Below are positions 17,601 to 49,802 of a stretch of DNA of 64,000 nucleotides, piece after piece. The stretch spans positions 62,232-126,231 of the forward strand of contig QZCP01000073.1 of assembly GCA_003956705.1 (NCBI GenBank), written 5' to 3'. Position numbers and translations under genes: made by a program. The DNA comes from Brevipalpus yothersi (taxonomy: Eukaryota; Arthropoda; Arachnida; Trombidiformes; Tenuipalpidae). The first letter of the stretch is position 1, and every line of letters begins with the position of its first letter. Below the pieces are notes generated by a model. That model saw only the letters and a program-made list of their open reading frames with translations, was not told the DNA's origin and did no database searches.

Positions 17601-20600
17601 GTTCCAGGGAGAGAGGAAAAAATTTCGATTAAATCAAGATCCAGAAGAATCAATCTATATAACAGCACATTCAACACCAACGTAAACGATAATCGTTGTG
17701 TAATTCAAGGCATCAACACAGACAAGAGGATTATGAACATACTCTACATTCATATTTTGGAAGAAGAAAAAGATTATGATAGAAGATTTAACATGAAAGA
17801 TATTGGGAAAAGAATTTGAAGGAAAACATCCAGAATATACACGATTTTACAGACAAAAACTTGCCTTCACCGCATGATAATGCTTGCTCTATTCTACGAA
17901 ATGCTGATGATTGAATTGTTGGTGGAGATGCTGTTCGATGGTCTCGATGGCTACGATAGAAAGGTAAATTATTTCGATATTCATAATCACCTCTTTGATT
18001 TTGTTCTTCTTCCAGGATAGCTTGATACACAGCCGATTGTTTGTTCACTGGAGCATCTGGCTTCATGAAATTGATCCTGGAGAAAAAATTTTGGAAAACA
18101 ATACAAAACAATTGAATTTTTTTCTTTCCGAACATTCAATCAATAATCATATAGTGAAAGGAAATACATCGTTGTCATCATGATTACTTACCCCATCACT
18201 CCTGGTGCAAGTTGCTCAGTGTGAGCATCGAGAGCTTCTTTGATATTGTCCTCGGAATACAAATTGATTGGCGAATTAAATTGCTTGTGGACAAGCATTC
18301 TGTCTCCAACACCGGCGAACGGCTTAGGTTTAACATTGTGACCAGTTCCGATGGGTCGAGATTCCTGAAGTGAATATTCAAATGTTATTACTATCAACAT
18401 TTTGGCATGAAAATATGGTATCATTTACCGGAGTATTTCGTGCCAAAGAAGTTCGTGTGAAAGTTGTTGATGCATTGACTGATCCAGGTCTTGGTATATC
18501 TCCGATTGGAGTAACGTTGGGTTTCCATGTTAAAGTTCCTCCTCTGTACAAATTTAGGTTCATGTTCAAGTTCAAGGTTTAATTTTGATCAATAATTAAT
18601 TGGTTAGGGGAGAGAGAGCAAATGATTGTCTGTAAGTCATCAACTAAATTCGTACTTTGAATTTGTACGTTCACTGGTAACACTTGTAATCTAGAGATCA
18701 AGAGTCTAATTTTTGCTTTTATTTTATCTTTCCATAGGAATGTTTCCCTCGAGAAACCTTTTTTGTTTCTACTATCTTTCTTCTAGCCCAAGAATTTCTA
18801 TCTCCTAAATACCACATGGAACACAGAGTGTGACGAGCGCAATTTTGAGTATAAAATTTCATAGAAACACCTACACATGAATTAGCTCAACGCTTTAGTA
18901 TCGTGAAACATGTTCATATGAATAAATTGGCTCAAGATAAGTGGAATAATAGAACAAGAAGCCTCTGAAATTCTTTTTCCTCTTCCAACTTGATACAGCT
19001 ATTCTAATAACTAGGCTGATGAATTGCAAGATCTGACAAATTCCATTTTCGAAAGAATGTGAGTCAAATGGTAGAACTTCAATTGGTATGAAAAAAAAAC
19101 TGATGAACAACTCATTTCAATCTTACCTTTGAACTTGAAGATCAAGATTATTCATTGCGCCTTTGATTGCATCTTGAGCTTCATGGTGTAGCATGTGTTC
19201 AGCACTGTGATTTCCAATTTTGATCACAAAATCACCTAATTGAAGACCAGCTTGCTCTGCAAGGCTTCCAGGATTCAACTGTATTGGAAATAATAGATTT
19301 GAGTATTAATTAAGATGATGATGAAAATCGTACAAACATAAGGTTCATCAGCGAGTTCATAGAGTATTTCAACATAGCAAACGCTCAATTTGAATGATAT
19401 AAATAAAATTTTTCTTCATTTATGATAATGAGAATCATAACACTTTTTTGGCATATATTTGACAGTCATGATGAACGTTGCGACTCGAGAATAATAGTCC
19501 ACACACATATACAGAATGAAGTCGCAATTAATCACTCCCCTTTTTTCCCCTCCTTTCCACTGAGTTACCGTTATTTTACTGCCTCTTTTACACCCTTTAA
19601 ATCATTTCCGTTGCATGAGCTCATTTTCTAGTTCTCACATATTCATCAACATCATATCCATTTGATGTGTTACTTATTTTCGAATGTATATATAAAAAAT
19701 TTCAAGAATTTGCCATCTTCCCCCCCCCCTCTTTCTCTAACAGGTGTATAGATGAGTCTAGCATGAATTCACCATGCAATAAGTAAAGTTCAGATGGAAA
19801 ATAGAGAAGATATATATTTTATCATAAGATGGAGGGAGAAAAACCTAATTTTGGCCAATGTCTGACTGTTCTATCCCATTCACACGAGAATCTTTCTCTT
19901 TCTCTCTCTTCCTCTCTCTCTCTCTCCGATCAACAAGCTAATTATGTGAACCATCCAAAGATGGTTAGTGGCATAGGCATAGTGTGTATGTGTATGTATA
20001 TATGTGATCCACATCAGCAATTCAACTACATCGTCTTGCTATTTGCATGCCAAGTTATGAGCACAAGCAAAACGCGTGAAGACAGAGAGAAAGAGAGAGG
20101 ACATTCTATGAGTGGTTGTGGGCTGAATATATTAACATGCACACACACACATACACATGTGAGAGGGAAAAAAACACAATTCTTTTGAACAACAGCAGAA
20201 AATATCTAAATTTTTGAGGGTAAAAAGTTGGGTTCACAAAATATCATTCTCTTTTCCACTTTCATGATCTTTTCAGAGGAAGAAAAAAATAATGCTTTCA
20301 CGATATCCACTTCCGATCAGTCTCAATCACTCATAATCACGATCATCCATACACTATACACGTGTGGGTTGTTTGTTGTTTGTGATTAATTTTTTCACTT
20401 GCTTAACACCCGAAAGATTTGCATACTTGCCAGAAGATTTGAAGAGAGATGGTAAAAACTAGTGATCATCAGATGTCTAGCTGATTTAAATTATAAGAAA
20501 ATACAATAGCAAGTATCAAGTTGATTTTACTGTGTTGACTGGAGATGCTAACTTCCTGGCTGTGAAGTTTTGGAAAATATTCCATATTTAGTATATGAAT

Positions 20601-21792
20601 ATATACCCACAATCACGATATATCATGAAGTCTGATTAAGTGGAGAGCTCAGCTCATAGATGAAGAGAAAGTAATTCAAATGGAAAAAGATTAATCACAT
20701 GGGAAAGGGTTGATTTGAGTAAATATTTTACAGGAAGGAAGAAAAAAGAAATCATTACTATATACATGTATATTGCATCTCTTCCTGTGCTCATAGAGCA
20801 CATGTTTGGAAAAAAATATTCATCAGAAACATTGATAAGACTCTTTTTTGAATTGACTACCAGTATTTTTTGTACTATTCAATTCAGTAGCAATTTGACT
20901 CGAAAGTTATGACTTTATACACAAAATTTTCCACAAAATAAGTAGAGCATCAAAATTTTTCTCAAATTCTAGAGGAAAAGTAGAAAATTCTTACGAAATC
21001 ATGGTTGATCTAAAATGTAAATGTAAATACACTGGGATGGAATCTATACTCTCTCAATTGGGTTTCGAAATGATGTTCAAAAAGAGAGAGAAAAGTATCT
21101 AAAATTAGATCACTCAAGAATTAACATCTATCAAGCATCACACATGTAAACACATTCACCGGTCATTGAAGAATCTCGGTTTTCAGATACTGAAATATTT
21201 TTTTCACCAGAAAAATAGTAAACAGACACGCTTTCTCTCTCTACTAGAAGCAGATGAATAAAGTGGAGGAGATAATCTGATTGATACAATTTCTAAGCCT
21301 ATCAAGTAATTCACTGCTGCAGAATAACCAATCATCTTTGAATATATGAAGCTAAAGTGAAATAGACTAGATGAAAACTTGATAATCTCCTTAGATTATG
21401 GTAGAAATGATATGGTTTGAGACTTCATAAAAATTCTACTGAAATTATTTGATTTTGTTGATGAAAAATTCGCAAATCTTTTAGTCGAGTGAGTGAAAAT
21501 TTGCAGTATCAACTGAGCAATAGGAATAATTTCCAAAAATTTTTCAACTTTATGCATTTCTATCGAGTTATCAGCGGAGGAACAGATCCCTGAACAGATA
21601 ATTCATGTACAACAATCACCTCAATAGTCATGATATCGATTAAATTAACTATGCACAACTGTAGAATTATTCATTCCTTACCTTGGATATCGCTAATGGA
21701 GTTCCCCAATCTTTGCCACCTTGAAGTCGAAATCCCCATGGTGATAAGGCATCCCCTCGACACATTCGCACGGTGATCAATTGTCCTGCCAT
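14193..21792 (-). CDS. Zasp52: Zasp52 / ALP-Enigma family PDZ-ZM-LIM protein
   Basis: Z-disc scaffold that binds alpha-actinin and organises myofibrils and integrin attachment sites (family knowledge). Thirteen exons, 5' to 3': 21792-21682, 19278-19127, 18543-18429, 18364-18192, 18076-17865, 17591-17225, 17156-16997, 16923-16822, 16756-16663, 16545-16411, 15958-15772, 15668-15482, 14507-14193. They join in frame to 769 aa. Exons 1-2 encode the PDZ (PWGFRLQGG, then LNPGSLAEQAGLQLGD). Exon 4 carries the ZM motif (FNSPINLYSEDNI). Exon 6 has LIM1. Proline/serine-rich linker exons follow, then three contiguous LIM domains. One PDZ, a ZM and four LIMs, with LIM1 set apart, is the Zasp52 layout. Two introns use GC donors (15481-15480 and 17864-17863). 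The first intron is 2.4 kb. The start is the only Met before the PDZ. Alternative splicing of linker exons is likely, as in flies, but only one full path was traced. Confidence 0.93.
14585..14652. repeat. (CT)n microsatellite
   Basis: Uninterrupted CT dinucleotide run of about 68 bp inside the last intron of Zasp52 (GA on the sense strand of that gene). Confidence 0.97.
15282..15301. repeat. Short (GA)n microsatellite
   Basis: GA run of about 20 bp in the same last intron of Zasp52. Overlapping reading frames are artefacts of the repeat. Confidence 0.9.
15480..15481 (-). other. Zasp52: GC 5' splice site (GC-AG intron) in Zasp52, intron 14508-15481
   Basis: On the minus strand the exon ends GAG and the intron begins GCAAGT. 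Joining GAG to the acceptor at 14508-14510 restores LIM3 exactly (NKVKE then DCLVAIDKHWH) with all zinc ligands in place. Apart from the C at position +2 the donor is close to consensus, as is usual for GC-AG introns. Confidence 0.88.
17863..17864 (-). other. Zasp52: GC 5' splice site (GC-AG intron) in Zasp52, intron 17592-17864
   Basis: The exon ends GGTGAAG and the intron begins GCAAGT. Only this junction keeps frame into the LIM1 exon at 17591. The nearest GT alternative, four bases downstream, leads to a stop soon after the junction. Confidence 0.82.
19279..21681 (-). other. Zasp52: Long first intron of Zasp52
   Basis: A 2.4 kb intron splitting the PDZ domain. It contains pyrimidine-rich runs (about 19896-19926), a short CA run near 20140-20155 and AT-rich sequence. 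No conserved exon was found. In this family long early introns often hold muscle enhancers, but no specific site is claimed. Confidence 0.7.
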
Positions 21793-22018
21793 CGTTTCTC
21801 TACGATTAATTGGCCTACCACTGATTAATCACCTCCTTTTCCCCACACAAAGGCCCACGAAACAATTGTATCAGATGATCATGAACACCGAAAGTCGTAT
21901 CGTTCAGGCAGATAGCTGCCTGTTGAGCAACTTGAAGAGGAACGAAAATTTTGGATGCTCAAAGAGAGATGAGAGAGCAAAGATGATAATTTTCGAAGAA
22001 GATGCGCTTTTGCTCCAT

Positions 22019-22057
<39 letters not shown>

Positions 22058-23534
22058 TTGGAATTGCCACCATGAAAAGTGGAAGATGAGAGGAGAGAGA
22101 CGAAATGAGAAGCATTAAAAGTGATGCTAAAAATACGAGTCAAAACTTAGAGCTATGCTGTATTACTATTTATATGTTCCATGCATTATCAGTGTTTCTT
22201 GGTGAACAAGTCTAAATTCGAATGAAAGAAAATGATGCTAACTCTTTTCTCTCTTCTTTCCTTTTTGTATTTATTCTGTAGTTGACATGGAATAGAGGAA
22301 GAACATTTTACGAATTATTCACATCGTTTTACACATGGAAAATCTAAACAAAGCCCAGTGTTATCATATTATGGTTACAAGCTCCTAGATGCTAGAGATA
22401 CAAATTCAGGACTCTTCAAATTCGGAAGCTCCGAATCATCATGAAGGCTCAGGAAAAAATTGATCGAAAAAATACCAAATCGCTGTGAATCCAGAAAGTG
22501 AGGAGCCGTTGAAATTTATGTTATTCGATGAGGAGAGACAAAAAATTCGAAAATATCAGACAGCTTTAGAGAAATTGAAAATACATCTAAAATTCAGTCA
22601 CCTGAGATATAGTGAGCCTTTTGACGAATGAATTCCAAGAGAATGAAGAAAAAATCACGAACTACTCTGATTTGGCCAAATGATGATACAGCACTGAACC
22701 TAATCATCGAAGATGAGCTACTCTGATTGATAAAGTTTTTACTCTTCTAGTAGACATTTAGCAAGTATCTTGCCAGCTTCTAATGAAGTCCATCATCAAA
22801 CTGATATCCTTAAATTGAGCTCAGAATTCATTAATTGGAGCAATTTTTCTTCTCAGCTCACCTCAACAAATACTGAACATAGAAAAACACATGGAAAATC
22901 TAGAAACATTAAATAATATTCTAACACATATGATATTTTCCCCATCAATTCTCAATTCCTCAATTGTTGGATCAGGCAGTGTTTTTTCGACAGATAATTC
23001 AACCTTATGAAACCCTCTCTGACCATTCTATGAAATTTTTGCCCACGAAGCTACAAATCGTCTCTTTCTCTTCCTCTGTTTGTCTATCTTTTTCTCTTCC
23101 TTCCTTTCTCTCTCTTCCGCTCTCTTTCACTCGATTTAATAAGCTTTATGATAAGAGTTTTTTGCATTCAAAACATTTAAACTAAAACACAAAAAACAGT
23201 GTTTTTCCAAATTCATTCAGCGAAGATGTTTCTCTCAATTGATTAGACTCATTTTCACTTCTCATTCACATTCGAATGGAAATTAGCCTTGAAATAATTA
23301 ATTTATGCATAGGATTATTTTGATTAGTAGTATTATTTTTGGCTGTTCACTTGGTTGCATAATGAAGTGACACTTTCCAGAGAAGCTGTAGTGTTGGCTC
23401 TTTTGAGAACATCTGACATCAATTAAGTGGAGAGAACACATATTGTTTCAACAAAATTGAAACTGTAACATGAAGTTTAGTTCAGCTTGAAAAGTTTTCC
23501 AAAATTTTCGATAAGATTGAAGAATAAGTTCAAA
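21793..23534. other. Divergent intergenic region between Zasp52 and the TTLL gene
   Basis: About 1.7 kb with no supported coding exon. It contains the (CT)n run at 22023-22050. It should hold the Zasp52 5' UTR and promoter (left side) and the TTLL promoter (right side). Open frames are low-complexity. Confidence 0.6.
22023..22050. repeat. (CT)n microsatellite
   Basis: CT dinucleotide run of about 28 bp, roughly 230 bp upstream of the Zasp52 start codon. Confidence 0.95.
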
Positions 23535-25725
23535 ATGATGTTGATAAAGCGTCGTGTATCATCGGAGGCACCATCAGAGGTAGGTTTTTAGGAAAAAATT
23601 TGACTTTTTAGGCATATTTTCGCAAAATATCTTATTCAAATTTCTCTTGATTTAAACTCTTTCCTAATTAATCAAAATCAAAATTAGAAGCCATCTGATC
23701 AAGATATGGCCTCAAATGGTAGCTCAAAACGAAAAAATTCAAATGGTGATGTTTCCAAATCAACTGATGTGCCCAATATGAACTCCAAAATGATTTTCAT
23801 ATTGTGTCCACTATTGATTACGTTGACAGTTGTGACTGTTAATTTTTATCTCTCTAATCAATTGCAATCAGTTATCAGTCAAAATATGAAAAATATAACA
23901 ACTTTCATCAATGATATCGAAACGCAACATCTCAATATTCGTAAGCCTGTTGTCAGTATGATCGCCACTAACGTTAGTACAGATTTTCTCTTGTATTTCA
24001 ACAATTTGAAAAATCATCTTAAATCACCTCAATTCTATACATTCCAGAAAGAATGGCCCTACTTGATTCATATCAGAGAAATATTCAGACGACTCGGTTA
24101 TGAGGTGGTCAGTAGTATCGAACATAATTGGGATATTCTTTGGGTTCATAATTATCCTCCTGAAGATCTTAGCCTCAAACCTCATCAAAAAGTAAGCAAT
24201 AAAAAGTGTCCAAAAATTGTACATCAACATGAATTCTTTTGCCGATAATAATGGAAAAAAAATATTCTCTCAAGGTAAATCATTTCCCTGGAACTGCTTT
24301 TGTGACTCAAAAAGTGCGTTTATCGACTTCAAATCTGTCTTTTGTTCCAAGATCTTTCCAATTGCCTGGAGATAAAGAAAAATTTCTTGATTTTGTAAGT
24401 TTTATATATATTATTATCTTAATATTTTTTACATTCTTAGTTAAATATCTGGCTGATATTTTTCTGCTAAGGCTTCCAAGCATCCAGATCGTTTGTGGAT
24501 GAGAAAGAATCTAGCTCACAGAGGAGTGAAAATACAAAAAGTGGAAGAAATGAACCTAACAGATACCTCCTATTTCATTCAAGAATTCATTCAAAAACCT
24601 CTTCTTATTGATGGAAGGTAATTAGTTTGATTTTAGAGCAAATTATTCTGTTATTATTGATCACTTATCCGTTGTTTTGCAGAAAATTTGATGTCGGTAT
24701 ATACGTAATTCTCACTTCTATAAACCCTTTGAGGGTTTATACGTTTGATGAGGAAGCTCAATTTCGATTTTGTACCCATAATTACTATCCTTTCAATCCG
24801 AAAAACATCGCATCTTATGTGATTGCAGATCAATATACACCCATTTGGAATGTAAGTCCATGATGGAATTATTATACTTGAACATTAGAAACACATACGA
24901 TATAATTGATAATACATAGTTTAAATCTGATACATCTCAATGATTACAGATGCCTAGTTTAAACACATCGTATGTAACGAATTTAGTCACCAAAAAAGAA
25001 GCATTCAACAGCTATTTAGCATCAATAGGAAAAGATCCTCAGCCTTTGTGGAGAAAAATGGAAGACATGATAGCCATGGTCTACAAAAGTCAAGAGAAAA
25101 ATTTGTACAATCGTACCAAATCTTTTTCATCATCTCGGTAAGATTTTTTTCTATCTTTAATTTACCTTAATCAAGGATCACAGATCTTATGAACTTTGTG
25201 ATGACCTTCTTCCGCAGACACTTTTTCGAATTGACAAGATTTGATTTTATGATTGATGAAAATTTGACTCCCTATCTCTTGGAATCCAATATGTCACCAA
25301 ATCTTGCCACTCCTGCTCGTCCACTTAATCGGGTTATGTTCGAAAAAGTGATCTTCAATACTTTATCTCTATCGGGTATTGCTCGGACTGATGGAATATT
25401 TGATTGGCATGATTATGAGGGTGCAAAATGGAATTTCAGGGTAAACGATAGAGATATTGTGGTTAATGAGGTGTTATGTTCAACGACAGAATGTAAATCT
25501 TCATGCAATTTCGATAAGTGTCGAACGTGTTTCCGGTGTTTATCGGACAAAATGAGATTACACTTGAAAGATGCTTTCCTGGAACAAAAATCAATTTGGT
25601 CAGCTAAAAGATTAATACCATCGACAAACAATGATGATTTGAACTCTAAAACTGCCAACAATGCGGTACAAGCAGATTGGTTTAAAGCAAAATGCAGATC
25701 CAATTCAAATTGGTGCTCAAAATGA
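23535..25725 (+). CDS. TTLL-family (tubulin-tyrosine-ligase-like) protein with an N-terminal membrane anchor
   Basis: ATP-grasp ligase of the TTLL family, which adds amino acids (usually glutamate) to tubulin or other proteins. Seven exons: 23535-23579, 23688-24191, 24275-24394, 24472-24617, 24683-24851, 24950-25137, 25218-25725, joining in frame to 559 aa. A single hydrophobic segment (MIFILCPLLITLTVVTVNFYL) follows a Lys/Arg-rich N-terminus of about 40 residues. TTL-domain hallmarks are HFPGTAFVTQK, YFIQEFIQKPLLIDGRKFDV and, near the active site, FDFMIDENLTPYLLESNMSP, with the metal-binding E..N pair present. A cluster of six Cys near 25480-25545 and eight N-glycosylation sequons lie after the anchor. 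It resembles the membrane-anchored TTLL15-like group, though that name is not certain. An ATG in exon 2 (MASNG) is an alternative start in the same frame. The reading frame would stop in intron 2 if that intron were retained. Confidence 0.85.
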
Positions 25726-26292
25726 TCCAAATATAAACATTATTATGTATTAATAAATTTATTGGAAATTTTTTTATAAGTTTGAGCAAATTTTTTACCG
25801 ACAAGCTTTGCCCTCTTTCAATAAAATTCTAAAAGCATGATAAAATATTCATCTTTCTTTCATTGACTTCTGAACGGCCGAAGAATCCACTTGAAAAAAT
25901 TGTGGAATTTTTCAGCTTGATTTTTCAGCTGATTTTGTTTATTCAAAAGATGGAAATACTTGTGTCGTAACCAAAAGATTAACCCCTTTGAGAGTAAATT
26001 TTTTCTTATTTGAGAATATGAAGGAAACGCTACATCTATCTGGTAGAGTCTAGAGGATTTACAACGAAATCAAAAATCAACACAATTAATTGTAGTCCAA
26101 GATGATTATCTTTAGATAATTGTTTGGTAAATCTTTTCTTTGAAATTCAACAATTTACCGCTCAGAATTTTGGAGGGAAACTAATTCTATTGGAAGGGAA
26201 ACATTGAATTAATGTCAATGACATTATGTCATTATTAATGACTCATTAATTAATCTGAATTCACGGTGTATGTGAGCAGTAAGATGGTTTCA
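25726..26292. other. Convergent 3' region between TTLL and the first minus-strand ABCC gene
   Basis: Non-coding, AT-rich. It contains AATAAA at 25752-25757 and 25820-25825, suitable for the TTLL transcript. Nothing else recognised. Confidence 0.6.
25752..25757 (+). terminator. Candidate poly(A) signal for the TTLL gene
   Basis: AATAAA 27 nt after the stop codon. A second AATAAA at 25820-25825 is the alternative. Confidence 0.55.
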
Positions 26293-31252
<4,960 letters not shown>

Positions 31253-31884
31253 TGTGTTATGATTACTATAAATTATTCTGATGTCCTTCTTAAGTAATCT
31301 GATCTGATGAAACTGTCAGCATTACAGGTATATGATTCTTAATCTTTCAACACCAATCATTCAAGAAAAATCATCTGATTTTGAACGTACAAGTACAGTG
31401 TACAAAATGATAAATATCAATTGAAAATTTTTCGATAAATCAATCTCATAATTTCTTTTACGTAATCTCAAACTGAATATTATATTCCATTGTTGAGGCA
31501 CAATTCATTCAATCAATTGATGACTCAGCTCTGCTAATTTATGGAAGTATGATTGGAATAAGTTGCATTCGATCGGATGGTATGAGAAAATTCCGCTTTA
31601 TCAGGAATGTTTGAACTTTTTTCCGATAAAATGATCCGAGGATACAACTTTTTTCTGAATGTCACAAACATTGGAGATAAGGTAGCTTCGGCTAGAGTTA
31701 GCGCCAATGTTGGTAACAATCATTCAGAAAGGGGCTATACCAAACTCAGGATGAACAGTTTTATCGGAGAGTCCAGATAATCTGCTAATTTAAAAACTTT
31801 ACAAACTCTGTCAATTTTAGAAAATCTTTTTATATCTACTATTTTTAATGCACTTGAAAATAGATTTTGATTGACAATTTTCCT
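31253..31884. other. Promoter interval of E1 / 3' region of E2
   Basis: 632 bp between the E2 stop and the E1 start, without coding potential. It carries a TGACTCAGC element at 31521-31529, 269 bp upstream of the E1 ATG. Confidence 0.6.
31521..31529. promoter_or_regulatory. AP-1 / CncC-Maf-like element upstream of E1
   Basis: TGACTCAGC is a perfect match to the antioxidant-type core TGACnnnGC and contains the AP-1 core TGACTCA. Related sequences sit at nearly the same distance upstream of E2, E3 and E4. Function is inferred from motif and position only. Confidence 0.4.
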
Positions 31885-37014
<5,130 letters not shown>

Positions 37015-37214
37015 TCTGCAGAGACTTTTCAGGAATTGTCAACAAAAAATAACTGATATGGTGTTTGGAAAAATCTCTAAATTTCACGACCGAAGTTCTC
37101 ATGGATGATTTTAACGAATATCAGGAGTACAATTTGAGTTCGGTTCTTCATGTGTGCACCATAATAGTTTGATGAGGATTTTTTTTGATCCTATTTCCTT
37201 GATAATGTGAATTT

Positions 37215-37321
37215 TGTTTCAATTCGAACGTCAATCACTTTTATGAAGACACAGGTACATGGTGTATCATGAAATTATCGATGATTCAGCTTCAAAGATG
37301 TATTGATGGAGAAGCTGCACT
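37215..37321 (-). repeat. Conserved 5'-flank block shared by E2 and E3 (E2 copy)
   Basis: About 107 bp nearly identical to 43215-43325 upstream of E3 and at almost the same distance from the ATG. The intergenic sequence on both sides is less conserved. It contains TGATTCAGC at 37282-37290. Confidence 0.8.
37282..37290. promoter_or_regulatory. AP-1 / CncC-Maf-like element upstream of E2 (one mismatch)
   Basis: TGATTCAGC, 268 bp upstream of the E2 ATG. It differs by one base from the E1 element TGACTCAGC. Regulatory function is a guess from motif and position. Confidence 0.3.
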
Positions 37322-37957
37322 CGTTTCTTGAAAATATTCAGCATTATTGAGTGAGCTTTACGTTTATATTTAAATCATTATTTTTAGGTGCATTTGCTCG
37401 ATAACTGAATAGTGGGCTTCTGTGAGTGTTCAGATGATTCCAGGAGTACAGGGTACAATCAAGTGCATGATAACTCAAACGATCAGCTATCAAATTAATT
37501 CTCAAAATGCAACAGCTTATTTTTGAAGGATAAAATGAAATCGCACAAAAATTTTGCACATGAGTTGACTGTAGTTGTAAGCTTACAATACTCTGAATCA
37601 AATCTTTTATCATCAGGTAGTACAGTGTATTTACTCATTGGATGATAATTAATTTCAGGGATTTCTAGAAATTCCAATTGAATTGACTGATAAGACGATC
37701 AGAGTTCTCATGGAGAGCTGAGTTTTTGACATAGTGTAGCGTTTGAGCTCATTTCAATACACCAGACAAATTTTGATGATGGATTACGCTTTTCGGACAA
37801 AAAAGACTATTTAAAGAAGAAACTACATTGACCAAATATCAATTGTATGATCATAATTTCCCATTTCTGATATAGAACTTCGGAAAAGGATAAAATTTTA
37901 TTGGTCTATTGAGAATTACAGGTCCAGAGAATGAAGAGAGGTCATTTATTAGCACTT

Positions 37958-43019
<5,062 letters not shown>

Positions 43020-43214
43020 TCTGTAGAGACTCTTTAGATATTATTAACAAAAAATAAGAGATTTAGTGTCTAGAAATCGCTGATTTTAATGATCGAGATT
43101 TTCATGTATGAACTTTACAAATTTTTCCTAGGCATAATCTGATTCCAGCACCGCACGTATGCATCATATTAGTTGAGCGAAAATTTTCTGATCACCTTCC
43201 GATAGTGTGAATTC

Positions 43215-43325
43215 TGTTTCAATTCGAACGTCAATCACTTTTACCAAGACACAGGTACATGGTGTATCATGAAATTATTGATGATTCAGCTTCAAAGATT
43301 GATATTGATGGAGAAGCTGCACTCG
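43215..43325 (-). repeat. Conserved 5'-flank block shared by E2 and E3 (E3 copy)
   Basis: Counterpart of 37215-37321. It contains TGATTCAGC at 43282-43290, 263 bp upstream of the E3 ATG. Confidence 0.8.
43282..43290. promoter_or_regulatory. AP-1 / CncC-Maf-like element upstream of E3 (one mismatch)
   Basis: TGATTCAGC, the same nonamer as upstream of E2. Function inferred only. Confidence 0.3.
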
Positions 43326-43818
43326 TTTTTGGAAAATATTCAGCATTATTGAGTGAGCTTTACATTTATATTTAGACCATTATTTCTAGGTGCATTTGCT
43401 TGATAGCTAAATACGGTAATAATGTGGGCTTCTGTGAGAACTTAGATTATTCTCTAAACAGAGTGCAGTTAATTGCATTATGCCTCAAATGATCAAAAGT
43501 TAGATTAATTCTGTATAATATTATCTTTGAAGGATAAAATCGTACAAAAGTTTCACATTCAGGTTAACTTGTGAACAATATTTCTATCTCTGATATAAAG
43601 ATTTCTGTTCAAGTACCTGTTAACAGTTGCTCTCTTACATTGAAAATTTTGACGTTTTGAAGTATTTTTGTCCATGATATACCCTTCAGCTGAAAATGAA
43701 ATCTTGATGAGTCTCATTGAATCATCAAGTTAATTGATTTCTTTTCTGAAATTTTGAGAGTCTCAAATACATGCACCCTGATTGTTTCAGATAATTTTAT
43801 TACTAGCTGGAAAAAGTT

Positions 43819-48755
<4,937 letters not shown>

Positions 48756-49802
48756 AATTTATGCTGCTGTCCATAGGCATTAGCCACTCTCATGCTGTAC
48801 TAATGTTGAAATCATACGAAATCAAGTTTCATCAGAAAATAATCATCTATCGATGAAAGCTAGAGAGAGAATAAAATTTGAAATAGATAAAAGAGAATTT
48901 AGATGTTTTTTAGTAGTATCGCGATTGGCCCCGATAAAGTAACCAAATTGAGTGAGTCATCTGATGCACATCAGAATTTTACTATTGTTAAAATCGCTCC
49001 CATGTCATCATTGATGAATAAGCTGGAGGAATGAACGAAAAATTCAGTTCCAAAACGAATTCAGATCACTGTTGAAAATATCTATATTTTGGATGGAAAA
49101 TTTTGATACATTCTTCCTTTCATTAACTTTAAATGAGACGTGATGATGGATTGAAAATCCGGATCGGGTTGTTGAGCTCAATTAAAATATGCAAACAGTT
49201 CATCGATGGCAAATTTTTCTATCCATCGCCAAAACAGATGAATGGATTTTAAATTATTGCTCAGCAATTTTTGCAAGCATTTGCCTGCTAAATCAGGTCA
49301 CTAATGGCAAGCAATAATTGAGAATATCGAAAGCCTAGAACCAGGATAAATTGATCAAACTATAGAGTAGAGAGATGGATTCACTTCTCTTTGAAAAGTT
49401 TCCTCTCTTATGAAAGCTGGATCTATCTAGAAAAACAATTGTCATCATTATCATTATCAAAAAAACCGGGAACTCTCAAGAAAAATGGAAAATTTTTGCA
49501 TCACAAATTGGAAGAAAAATTCCAAAATTCCAAAATTCATCGATTCTAACCCCATGAATTGGCTAATCATGACTCTTTTTCACTACATCATCTCGCTCTT
49601 CTCGGAAGGCGTTCTGCTGATCAGCCAATAAAAAGTAAGTTGAGTCACATGGAATCCACATGATCTACACGATTGCAAATATGAATGTCTCTGTCGTATT
49701 TTGACTAGGAATTAATCAAGATCATTGAAATGGTGAATTGAAGAGTTTCCAATTTATGGAAATAGTGTTATCAATGTGATCGGTTGGTAAAATGATTTTT
49801 TC
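48756..49802. other. Divergent promoter region of ABCC copy E4 and TRMT5
   Basis: About 1 kb without coding potential between two genes that diverge. It holds a perfect AP-1 core TGAGTCA at 48953-48959 and a degenerate TGAATAAGC at 49015-49023, 260 bp upstream of the E4 ATG, the position where E1-E3 carry their related element. Confidence 0.55.
48953..48959. promoter_or_regulatory. AP-1 core upstream of ABCC copy E4
   Basis: TGAGTCA, a perfect AP-1 heptamer 198 bp upstream of the E4 ATG. A seven-base match can occur by chance, so confidence is low. Confidence 0.25.

Larger units (their letters stand above)
37015..37957. other. Promoter interval of E2 / 3' region of E3
   Basis: 943 bp, non-coding. 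About the first 570 bp upstream of the E2 ATG is recognisably homologous to the E3 flank, with a highly conserved core at 37215-37321. The rest is AT-rich and unassigned. Confidence 0.65.
43020..43818. other. Promoter interval of E3 / 3' region of E4
   Basis: 799 bp, non-coding. The first 540 bp or so upstream of the E3 ATG resembles the E2 flank. The remainder is AT-rich and unassigned. Confidence 0.65.

Noticed and set aside
24192..24274. Apparent early stop in the TTLL gene after exon 2.
   Set aside because: The stop lies in an intron with good GT and AG sites. Splicing restores the conserved HFPGTAF block in frame.
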